This document shows, piece after piece, positions 1-5,965 of a stretch of 8,199 nucleotides of DNA. The translations under genes and the position numbers were made by a program. The stretch covers positions 5,614 through 13,812 of the forward strand of contig JAOZUV010000019.1 of assembly GCA_029938505.1 (NCBI GenBank), read 5' to 3'. Source of the DNA: Bacteroidales bacterium (GTDB lineage Bacteria; Bacteroidota; Bacteroidia; Bacteroidales; GCA-2711565). Numbering within the stretch: position 1 is the first letter of the stretch; each line of letters starts with the position of its first letter. The notes beneath the pieces are model-generated. The model did no database searches and was not told the origin of the DNA. It worked only from the letters and a program-made list of their open reading frames with translations.

Positions 1-328
1 TGTTTCTGATTCGGCCTCACTATCATTGAAACCTATAAATTTATAGAAGTCAACTCACTTTTGGATATCTTAAACTATTTTAAATAATGAAAAAAAATAG
101 ATCAAGATCGTAGGAATAAAAGGAATATTATATAAAAAATATTTGGCTGAATAAAATATCTTCATTTAAAAAAACTATATCTAACACTGAATTGAGCTTG
201 CCATTATACAACTTCACCTATATTTTTACCATTTTTTTCATAGAAATAGTTGTAACTCTTTGACTATGTCCTAATTGAGAAATCCCAAAGAAAAACACTA
301 AAAGCAACAATAGTTTTTATTTTTTCAT
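1..328 (-). pseudogene. Decayed secreted-protein gene (5' remnant, runs off left edge)
   Basis: On the minus strand an ATG at 328-326, behind a typical A-rich leader, opens MKK, then an in-frame TAA (319-317), then KLLLLLVFFFGISQLGHSQ and RVTT. This reads as a classic Sec signal peptide with a cleavage site after SQ, interrupted at codon 4. Just downstream the reading seems to jump frame: positions 245-207 encode FYEKNGKNIGEVV, which looks like real protein, before a stop. Protein-like stretches then continue in the first frame (217 to about 137). At the very edge, in the third frame, is VDFYKFIGFNDSEAESET (53-1). No frame is open for long. I read this as a gene that once encoded an exported protein and has gathered a nonsense change and several frameshifts. 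The family is not recognisable. The alternative is chance, because AT-rich DNA readily gives K, L, F and I; the ordered Lys/Leu/Phe/Gly-x-Ser-Gln pattern argues against that. The rest of the gene would lie left of position 1. Confidence 0.42.
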
Positions 329-376
329 TTTTATTTAAATTTGGTTAGTTGATTTCTATCTATAAAATATAATAGC

Positions 377-398
377 TTAGCCTTATCAGCAAGGCTAA
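377..398. repeat. 8-bp perfect inverted repeat (hairpin or operator)
   Basis: TTAGCCTT (377-384) and AAGGCTAA (391-398) are exact reverse complements separated by six bases. Neither side has a proper T-run, so it is a poor terminator. On the minus strand it lies just upstream of a TATATTTT element (371-364) that resembles the Bacteroidota -7 box (TAnnTTTG) and precedes the decayed gene. An operator position over the promoter spacer is therefore possible. This is inference from placement only. Confidence 0.35.
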
Positions 399-681
399 AA
401 GATTAACAATTATCAACAATTTGTGAATATTTATATTTATTCTAAGTTATAATCTGAATTTCAGTTATTTAATAAAATTAAATTAAAAGCATACTTATTA
501 ACATCTTTTAACATATTGTATATCAGTCTTATTGCATATACATATATTACATATGTTACTATTAATACTAATGAGATTTTAAAAATAAACATTAGAAAAC
601 AAATAAAAAAACAGTCAGCTGGTGTATTTTCACCTAATATATATCATATGTATTCTAGACAATCATATATCAATTAAGTTA

Positions 682-689
682 TATATTTG
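682..689 (+). promoter_or_regulatory. Candidate Bacteroidota -7 promoter element
   Basis: TATATTTG matches the TAnnTTTG -7 consensus of the Bacteroidota housekeeping sigma factor exactly. It would start transcription about 50 bases ahead of the ATG at 746. No clear TTTG -33 box sits 19-21 bases upstream, and the surroundings are so AT-rich that a chance match is possible. Confidence 0.35.
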
Positions 690-745
690 CGTATCTATAT
701 TAATACATTTAAAAACACATTAATTAATAATCAACAAAAAAAATT

Positions 746-2005
746 ATGAAATCAATGAACAACACATTAAAAAGTAAGCTAATTGCTAGCCTTTTAGTTT
801 TTATGTTACTAACACCTGCAGTTTTTGCAACCGACGGTTACTTTGGTATAGGTTACGATACTAAAAGCAAAGGTATGGGTGGAGCAGGTGTAGCTCTTTT
901 CCAAAACTCATTTTTTGGCATCAGTAACCCTGCTGCTATGGTAATGCATGGTGATAAATATGGTGTTAGTCTTGGATTATTTAATCCAAATCGTGATTAT
1001 ACTGTAAATGGTGCAGTTTCTGGTTTCCCAGGTACTTTTGGATTAATGCCAGGTACTTTTGAAAGTGATTCAAAACTTTTCCCTATGCCATCAATGGTCG
1101 CTAACTGGATGATTAATGAAACTAGCTCTTTTGGTGTTTCTCTTTACGGAAACGGTGGAATGAACACTAATTACCCAACGAATACATTCTGGGGAACTTC
1201 ACCAACTGGCGTTAACCTTATGCAAATGTTTGGTGCATTTACCTATTCTGTTAAGTTAGGAGATAGCTGGAGTGTTGGTTTTTCTGCAATTCTTGCTTGG
1301 CAATCATTTGAAGCTAAAGGATTAGAAGCTTTTGGTCAGATGTCACAAGATCCTACGAGTCTTTCTAATAATGGTGCTAACAGCTCTTTTGGTTTTGGTG
1401 GGAAAATTGGTATTCAAGGTGAAGTAGCTGAAGGTTTATTCTTTGGTGCTACTTTCCAAACAAAAATGTTAATGGGTGAATTTGATAATTACAGTGGGTT
1501 ATTTGCTGAAAACGGAGATTTTGATATTCCAGGTACATGGACTATTGGTTTAGCATACGAACTAGTACCAGATAAATTTACTGTTGCTTTTGATGTTAAA
1601 CAAATTTGTTATAACAAGATTAATTCAATTGGAAACCCAATGAATTTTATGGCTCAATTAGGTAATGAAACTGGATCAGGATTTGGATGGCAAAATATGA
1701 CCGTATGGAAATTTGGTTTTGAATATGCTGCAAACGAAGACTGGACATTCAGAACAGGTTTCTCACATGGTAAAAACCCTGTACGTTCAACAGACGTTAT
1801 GTTCAATATTTTAGCACCAGGTGTAATTGACAATCATATTACATTCGGTTTTACAAAAATGATGGGTGGTAAAGAATTTAATATTGCTATTGTACATGCA
1901 TTATCTAATACTGTAAGTGGACCTAACCCCATGGAAGCTCCAGGACAACAAACAATTGATCTTCAAATGAGTCAGTGGGAACTAGAAATTGGTATAACTT
2001 TCTAA
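746..2005 (+). CDS. FadL/OmpP1-family outer-membrane transporter
   Basis: A 419-residue precursor of a FadL-like (Toluene_X/OmpP1) beta-barrel that would let long-chain fatty acids or other hydrophobic compounds cross the outer membrane. Residues 1-28 form a Sec signal peptide ending PAVFA, with cleavage before TDGYFG. The mature N-terminus has the family hallmarks GYFGIGYDTKSKGMGGAGVA (about 31-50) and the NPAAM motif (61-65) of the plug/hatch region. The rest is Gly- and aromatic-rich alternating barrel sequence ending ELEIGITF, with the C-terminal Phe expected of barrels inserted by BamA. Length is normal for the family. The ATG at 746 was chosen; a second ATG at 755 would give an equally good signal peptide. 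There is no Shine-Dalgarno, only an A-rich leader. The gene converges on an acyl-CoA synthetase, which fits uptake followed by activation. The true substrate (fatty acid, aromatic, alkane) cannot be read from the sequence. Confidence 0.9.
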   Translation: MKSMNNTLKSKLIASLLVFMLLTPAVFATDGYFGIGYDTKSKGMGGAGVALFQNSFFGISNPAAMVMHGDKYGVSLGLFNPNRDYTVNGAVSGFPGTFGLMPGTFESDSKLFPMPSMVANWMINETSSFGVSLYGNGGMNTNYPTNTFWGTSPTGVNLMQMFGAFTYSVKLGDSWSVGFSAILAWQSFEAKGLEAFGQMSQDPTSLSNNGANSSFGFGGKIGIQGEVAEGLFFGATFQTKMLMGEFDNYSGLFAENGDFDIPGTWTIGLAYELVPDKFTVAFDVKQICYNKINSIGNPMNFMAQLGNETGSGFGWQNMTVWKFGFEYAANEDWTFRTGFSHGKNPVRSTDVMFNILAPGVIDNHITFGFTKMMGGKEFNIAIVHALSNTVSGPNPMEAPGQQTIDLQMSQWELEIGITF

Positions 2006-2028
2006 TCTGATTTAATAAAATTTATAGG

Positions 2029-2064
2029 AATCCCGTCTGGATAAAATCTGGACGGGATTTTTTT
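2029..2064 (+). terminator. Strong intrinsic terminator between convergent genes
   Basis: AATCCCGTC (2029-2037) pairs exactly with GACGGGATT (2051-2059). The stem can extend inward through two G-T wobbles and three more pairs to about 14 bp with an AAA loop (2043-2045). Seven Ts (2058-2064) follow on the plus strand, so it terminates the fadL-like transcript. The T-run overlaps the TAA stop of the opposing synthetase gene (2065-2063). In the minus direction the tail is only moderately U-rich, so it may work both ways but less well. Confidence 0.92.
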
Positions 2065-3724
2065 ATTTATTATAAAGAAAACGTTTAATTTTCATGGTTG
2101 CAGTTTTTATAAATGGCTCAAGTTTAACTACAACTAACTGAACTTGAGAAAATTTATTAACTCTCGAATTAACATAATCATGTAATTCGAGACGCAATTC
2201 CTCATATTTCTTATCAACAAAATGCTGTTTTTGATCAATATAGTCCGTAACATCTTTTCTGAGATGCTTATATCGCTCTTCAATTTCTTCTCGATTAAAA
2301 TGAACCATAGCTACTAATTTCCCTTTTTGCTGAACCACTACTGATTCTACCACATGTCGGAAATTATTAATTACTGATTCAATTTCTTCAGGATAAATAT
2401 TTTCACCACCTTGTCCAACAATCATATTTTTTAAACGCCCCTTTAAAGACAAATAGCCATCTTTATCAAATACACCAAGATCGCCCGTTTTAAACCAACC
2501 ACCTTCAGAAAAAACTTCTTTGGTCAATTCAGGCTCTTTATAATATCCCAACATAATATTTGGCCCTTTAGCCCAAACTTCACCCTCCCCTGTTTTAGGA
2601 TCAGGATTATGTAATTTTAATTGGGCATCCATTACCTGAGGACCAATGGCTTGTAAGCGAGTGTTTAAAGCATTTGCACCAGCCAACAAAGGTGAAGTCT
2701 CTGTTAATCCATAACCTATGGCATAAGGAAATTTTGCTTCAATCAAGAATTTTTCAACGGTTCTGTCAAGCTTTGCTCCTCCAATACCAAAAAATTTCAA
2801 CTGACCACCAAAAGTTTCATATAATTTTTTACCAGCGATCGCATTCAATTTTTTTCGAATAAGAGGAATACGATACAAGCCCTTAATGACAGCATTTTTA
2901 TTAAATGTCTTAGCAATTTTATTACGGTATATTTTTTCAATAATAAGCGGTACCGAAAGCATCAATGTTGGTTTAACTTCTTTAAGTGCTGGGAGTAACA
3001 CAGCAGGTGTTGGCGGTTTGTCAAGATAATAAATACAGCTCCCACTTTTAATTGGCAAAATTAAGCCAAGAGTGTTTTCATAAGTATGAGATAAGGGTAA
3101 AATTGAAAGAAATCGATCATTTTTATTAACATCCTGAACATCAGCAGCCTGAGTTACATTATGTACAATATTTTTATGGGTAAGCATCACCCCTTTTGAA
3201 TTACCAGTTGTTCCCGATGTATAAATAATCGCTAATAAATCCTCTTCATTAAGTTCAATATTTAAAGGCAGATAATCTCCTTCCTTATAGAATACACCTG
3301 CATCATTTAATAGTGCAAAATCCTCTATTAGGATTTGATGCTTTAAAAATCCATTCTGAAGATCTTTCGTTTTTGACAATAAACTATTAGAAACGAAAAT
3401 AGCTTTGGCTTCTGAATGTTTTAAAACATTTTCAATTTCATTTTCATGAAAATCGGGTAATATAGGAACTATAACGGCGCCGATTGAGCTAATCGCAAAA
3501 TAGGACAAGCCCCAATGAGGCATATTAGCACTCAAAATAGCGACCTTATCATTTTTCTTCACACCTAACTCAATCAAAAAATTGGCTAGTGAGTTTATTT
3601 TCATTCCGAGTTCTTTATAAGTAATCGGCTTTTCGCCAACAAAAGACATGGCAGGATTATCCGGAAAGTTTTGTAAAGTCGCTTCAAATAAAGAAGGCAA
3701 GGTATAGTTTTTGATTTTTTTCAT
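2063..3724 (-). CDS. AMP-forming long-chain acyl-CoA synthetase
   Basis: A 553-residue ANL-superfamily (AMP-binding) enzyme that adenylates a carboxylic acid with ATP and transfers it to CoA; long-chain fatty acid is the probable substrate. Visible motifs: the P-loop YTSGTTGNSKG (168-178), LPLSHTYE (209-216), the YGLTETSP motif (338-345) that contacts AMP, the ATP-ribose Asp in TGD (413-415), the hinge region KGRLKNMI (428-435) followed by GGENIYPEEIE, and the C-terminal KTATMKIKR (540-548), where Lys545 is the expected catalytic lysine. A charged, probably helical segment (about 478-525) lengthens the C-terminal lid, as in the FAA/LCAS branch. No signal peptide or membrane span: cytosolic or membrane-associated. 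The start is secure, because an in-frame TGA lies two codons upstream of the ATG at 3724. Its convergent neighbour is a FadL-like porin, consistent with vectorial acylation. It could instead act in lipid remodelling or recycle fatty acids released inside the cell. Confidence 0.93.
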   Translation of the reverse strand: MKKIKNYTLPSLFEATLQNFPDNPAMSFVGEKPITYKELGMKINSLANFLIELGVKKNDKVAILSANMPHWGLSYFAISSIGAVIVPILPDFHENEIENVLKHSEAKAIFVSNSLLSKTKDLQNGFLKHQILIEDFALLNDAGVFYKEGDYLPLNIELNEEDLLAIIYTSGTTGNSKGVMLTHKNIVHNVTQAADVQDVNKNDRFLSILPLSHTYENTLGLILPIKSGSCIYYLDKPPTPAVLLPALKEVKPTLMLSVPLIIEKIYRNKIAKTFNKNAVIKGLYRIPLIRKKLNAIAGKKLYETFGGQLKFFGIGGAKLDRTVEKFLIEAKFPYAIGYGLTETSPLLAGANALNTRLQAIGPQVMDAQLKLHNPDPKTGEGEVWAKGPNIMLGYYKEPELTKEVFSEGGWFKTGDLGVFDKDGYLSLKGRLKNMIVGQGGENIYPEEIESVINNFRHVVESVVVQQKGKLVAMVHFNREEIEERYKHLRKDVTDYIDQKQHFVDKKYEELRLELHDYVNSRVNKFSQVQLVVVKLEPFIKTATMKIKRFLYNK

Positions 3725-3828
3725 AGCTCACATCATGTAATCACGTAAAAATACAATATTTTTAACAGTAATTATAATTCATAAATATTATAAAAAAACA
3801 ATAATGCTTTAAATATTTAGGAGTATTC

Positions 3829-3864
3829 AATATATCTTCTTATGTTTGAATAAGAAGATATATT
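3829..3864. repeat. Perfect 15-bp inverted repeat in divergent intergenic region
   Basis: AATATATCTTCTTAT (3829-3843) and ATAAGAAGATATATT (3850-3864) are exact reverse complements around the 6-base centre GTTTGA. No gene ends here and no T-run follows, so a terminator is unlikely. It lies in the roughly 170-bp region between the divergent synthetase (-) and DUF5362-like (+) genes, about 32 bases before the ATG at 3897. The centre contains a TTTG that could be a -33 box for the plus gene. This arrangement suggests an operator or a structured 5' leader. Confidence 0.6.
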
Positions 3865-3874
3865 AATAATTTCT
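3845..3874 (+). promoter_or_regulatory. Candidate promoter for DUF5362-like gene
   Basis: TTTG at 3845-3848 (-33 like) is followed after 18 bases by TAATTTCT at 3867-3874, a partial match to the -7 TAnnTTTG box. Transcription would begin some 15 bases before the ATG at 3897. The -33 box falls in the centre of the 15-bp inverted repeat. The -7 match is imperfect (two of the six specified positions differ) and the spacing is slightly short. Confidence 0.3.
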
Positions 3875-3896
3875 CCCCCAAATAATTAATATCAAA

Positions 3897-4349
3897 ATGG
3901 AAACAAACGAAATTCAACAAAAGGAAATCACTCAAAGTATGGAAATTGACGGAAGTATTATGTCCGTTCTAAACGAAACCCGCAAATGGACAAAATTTAT
4001 AGCCATTTTAGGATTTATTGGCATAGCTTTTCTAGTGCTTATGGGCTTATTTTTTGGAACATTTTTTTCTTCAATGATGGAGTCTATACCCCAAAAAACA
4101 ACATTTCTAGCTACTACAATGAGTATCACTTATATTATAATGGCCATTGTATTTTTCTTCCCCATTTTATATTTATTAAATTTCTCAAATAAAATGAAGA
4201 TAGCATTATACTACAATAATCAAGAGGCCTTATATGAAGCTTTTAATAATTTAAAACGCTATTATAAATTTAAAGGTATTTTAATAATTATAGGATTATT
4301 GATATGGGGTGCTATAATCATAGGTGCAAGTATTTTTGCAGTACTATAA
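3897..4349 (+). CDS. DUF5362-like three-helix inner-membrane protein
   Basis: A 150-residue membrane protein of unknown function. After a polar N-terminus, SVLNETRKWTKFIAILGFIG (23-42) leads into a first membrane span (about 34-58). A second span covers about 72-95 and a third about 125-149. The pattern ETxKWxKFxAIxGFxG, FFPxLYLxxFSNKMKxAL (87-104) and a NLKxYYKFxGIL segment before the last helix matches what I recall of the Bacteroidota DUF5362 family. That assignment is from memory of the family pattern, not a search. The segment between helices 2 and 3 is basic and amphipathic (SNKMKIALYYNNQEALYEAF) and probably cytoplasmic. The gene stands alone: divergent from the synthetase behind a palindrome, convergent with phzF. 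The ATG at 3897 has no Shine-Dalgarno but an A-rich leader. No substrate or partner can be inferred. Confidence 0.8.
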   Translation: METNEIQQKEITQSMEIDGSIMSVLNETRKWTKFIAILGFIGIAFLVLMGLFFGTFFSSMMESIPQKTTFLATTMSITYIIMAIVFFFPILYLLNFSNKMKIALYYNNQEALYEAFNNLKRYYKFKGILIIIGLLIWGAIIIGASIFAVL

Positions 4350-4381
4350 AAAATAATGGAGTGGGCTTTAATCACCCCATT
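4348..4381 (-). terminator. Intrinsic terminator of the phzF-like gene, embedded in coding ends
   Basis: AATGGAGTG (4355-4363) pairs with CACCCCATT (4373-4381) in eight of nine positions (one A-C mismatch), with a 9-base loop. On the minus strand the stem is followed within a base by six Ts (4353-4348). The phzF-like stop codon (4370-4368) lies in the loop, and the T-run overlaps the stop codon of the opposing DUF5362-like gene, so the two genes share their ends with the terminator. Confidence 0.7.
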
Positions 4382-5255
4382 CGCCACTGGCTATCATTTC
4401 TATATCACCACCCACTTCAATTGTATAAACATTTTTATTAATAGATGCTTGAATACTCAGGTCTGATGGACGATTGATCTCATAACCTTGACCAGTACTT
4501 ATACTGATAAATGAAGTTCTGTAGAAATTGTTTTTAAGTAGATATGCTGCTAAACAACCAGCCGCACTGCCTGTTGCAGGATCTTCAGTAATACCAAGCC
4601 AAGGAACAAAAACACGGACAGAAAAATTTTGTAAACTAGTATAACCACCACGGCAAAATACCATTACTCCTTTTGCCCAATTACTTTTTATAAACTCATC
4701 ATAAATAGTCATATCAAGCTTACACTTTAATAAAGCAGCTTTGTTTTTAAGAGGAAGGATTGTAAAGGGAAGTCCTGTGGTTACACCCAATATTGGGAAT
4801 TCAAGATCAATATCAGTATAATTCAGATTCAGCATTTTAGCCATATATTTTGCATCCATTGCCTCAGAGAATTCTGGTTGAACCTGCTTCATCCAATACA
4901 TATAATTTCTAATTTCAACAGAAATTTGACCAACTTTTAAATTGAGTTTAATCAGTTTTCTTTTCTTTAATTCGATAAACTCATTAATAATATAAGCTGT
5001 TCCAAGTGTTGGGTGACCAGCAAAATCAATTTCGGCTTTGGGTGTAAATATTCGCACATCATAGCCTTTGTTTTTTTGCTTGTCAGAAGTAATAAATGTA
5101 GTTTCAGAATAATTGACTTCCTGAGCTATTCTTTGCATTGTTTCAGTATCCAATTTTTTATCAACAATAAAAGTAGCCAACTGATTACCGCTGTATTTAC
5201 CAATTGCAAAGACATCTGTGATATAATATTTCATTTTACAGTCTTGATTATTCAA
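4368..5255 (-). CDS. PhzF-family isomerase/epimerase-like protein
   Basis: A 295-residue member of the PhzF (phenazine biosynthesis-like, diaminopimelate epimerase fold) family. Hallmarks in order: DVFAIGKYSGNQLA (14-27), NYSETTF (48-54) with Glu51 at the catalytic-acid position of PhzF, RIFTPKAEIDFAGHPTLG (68-85), EDPATGSAAG (224-233) at the start of the second half, and GQGYEINRPS (255-264). These two pseudo-symmetric halves make the active-site cleft. Length is normal. In this family most relatives have no known substrate, and there is no phenazine operon here, so involvement in phenazine synthesis is not implied. The first ATG (5255) adds MNNQDCK. Relatives usually begin near MKYYITDVFA, so the internal ATG at 5234 is at least as likely and perhaps better. 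The gene is a single transcription unit with its own terminator, back to back with the sigma-factor gene. Cytosolic; no signal peptide. Confidence 0.92.
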   Translation of the reverse strand: MNNQDCKMKYYITDVFAIGKYSGNQLATFIVDKKLDTETMQRIAQEVNYSETTFITSDKQKNKGYDVRIFTPKAEIDFAGHPTLGTAYIINEFIELKKRKLIKLNLKVGQISVEIRNYMYWMKQVQPEFSEAMDAKYMAKMLNLNYTDIDLEFPILGVTTGLPFTILPLKNKAALLKCKLDMTIYDEFIKSNWAKGVMVFCRGGYTSLQNFSVRVFVPWLGITEDPATGSAAGCLAAYLLKNNFYRTSFISISTGQGYEINRPSDLSIQASINKNVYTIEVGGDIEMIASGEWGD

Positions 5256-5329
5256 TGTAAATCTAGCTATTTTTTTGGAATTTTATTCTGAATACTTCGA
5301 TAAAGCATTATACACTCAATTTCACTAAA

Positions 5330-5360
5330 TTTGAAAAAAACATATCAGCTTGTAACCTTT
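5330..5360 (+). promoter_or_regulatory. Weak candidate promoter for the sigma-factor cluster
   Basis: TTTG at 5330-5333 is followed 19 bases later by TAACCTTT (5353-5360), a loose match to TAnnTTTG. This would start transcription about 45 bases ahead of the GTG at 5412. ECF clusters are often self-activated from a different promoter type, and none is recognisable here, so this is only a positional suggestion. Confidence 0.25.
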
Positions 5361-5411
5361 TTTATATCATCGAGTAACCATTAATGAGATTCAAAATAAA
5401 AACATAAAATA

Positions 5412-5954
5412 GTGGAATTAGATTTTGATGAAAAGATGATGATTAATGTTAAAAATGGAGATATTGATTCGCTCGTACCTCTATTCGACAAATATCACAT
5501 TAAACTGTATAATTTTTTCCTTCGACTAACGAGAAATCGTGAAACCGCAGAAGATTTAACACAGAATGTATTTAGTAGAATAATAACCTACAAACATTCA
5601 TTTAACGAGAAATACAAATTTAAAACCTGGATGTACCAAATGGCTCGAAATGCACATATCGATCACTACCACAAAAACAAGGCATATTTCTCTGATTTCG
5701 AGCAAATGGAGAATAGTCCTGAGAAAGTAGCTGAAGCCATAAACGAATCAGAAAAAACAGAAAAACACGAGCTTCTAAAAGAAGCCATGAATTTATTATC
5801 AAGCGATGAACGGGAGATACTCGAATTAAGTAAATTTCAGGATTTGAAATACGAAGAAATTTCAAAAATTACGGGAAACTCAGTTGGAGCCATTAAAGTA
5901 AAAGTGCATCGGGCTGTAAATAAATTAAGAAACAATTATTTTCAATTAGCATAA
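5412..5954 (+). CDS. ECF-type RNA polymerase sigma factor
   Basis: A 180-residue sigma-70 family factor with only regions 2 and 4. Region 2 spans about 20-90: AEDLTQNVF (46-54) is the core-binding 2.2 helix, and FKTWMYQMARNAHIDHYHKNK (70-90) is the -10 recognition part. Region 4 spans about 121-177, with SSDEREILEL and the helix-turn-helix KYEEISKITGNSVGAIKVKVHRA (146-168). The start is a GTG. An in-frame TAA at 5397-5399 excludes anything further upstream except non-standard codons, and relatives usually have a FDExxMxxVKNGD-like beginning, which the GTG start keeps. The next choice is the ATG ATG pair at 5436. Only 11 bases separate its stop from the anti-sigma gene, so the two are co-transcribed. 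It probably directs RNA polymerase to its own cluster and to envelope genes when released by the anti-sigma factor. Confidence 0.94.
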   Translation: MELDFDEKMMINVKNGDIDSLVPLFDKYHIKLYNFFLRLTRNRETAEDLTQNVFSRIITYKHSFNEKYKFKTWMYQMARNAHIDHYHKNKAYFSDFEQMENSPEKVAEAINESEKTEKHELLKEAMNLLSSDEREILELSKFQDLKYEEISKITGNSVGAIKVKVHRAVNKLRNNYFQLA

Positions 5955-5965
5955 AACCTAAAGTC

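Larger units (their letters stand above)
329..745. other. AT-rich non-coding region between decayed gene and fadL-like gene
   Basis: About 420 bases with no convincing open frame on either strand. The stretch is very AT-rich with many short TATA/CATAT runs (roughly 480-680). It contains an 8-bp inverted repeat at 377-398, a weak 4-bp dyad (GGTG/CACC, 621-634), and a TAnnTTTG-type promoter element at 682-689. It most likely serves as the leader of the transporter gene at 746 and, in the other direction, as the old promoter of the decayed gene. I see no RNA gene or riboswitch that I can name. Confidence 0.6.

Noticed and set aside
2..46. Plus-strand frame at the left edge ending in TAG (VSDSASLSLKPINL)
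   Set aside because: Could be the tail of an upstream gene but is only 14 codons with no motif; the minus-strand reading over the same bases looks at least as protein-like.
621..634. GGTG-TATTTT-CACC dyad
   Set aside because: Only four pairs with no supporting context; expected by chance in this length.
2674..2862. Open frame of 62 codons on the plus strand
   Set aside because: Lies wholly antisense inside the acyl-CoA synthetase gene; no family resemblance, signal peptide or leader of its own.
3932..4192. Short open frames on both strands (3932-4129 minus, 3986-4192 plus)
   Set aside because: Shadows of the DUF5362-like gene; composition follows the real gene's hydrophobic codons.
5013..5291. 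Open frame of 92 codons on the plus strand
   Set aside because: Antisense to the well-conserved PhzF-like gene; Cys/Phe/Ser/Ile-rich translation typical of a reverse-strand shadow.
5620..5865. Open frame of 81 codons on the minus strand
   Set aside because: Antisense to the sigma factor, whose motifs are complete in the forward frame.
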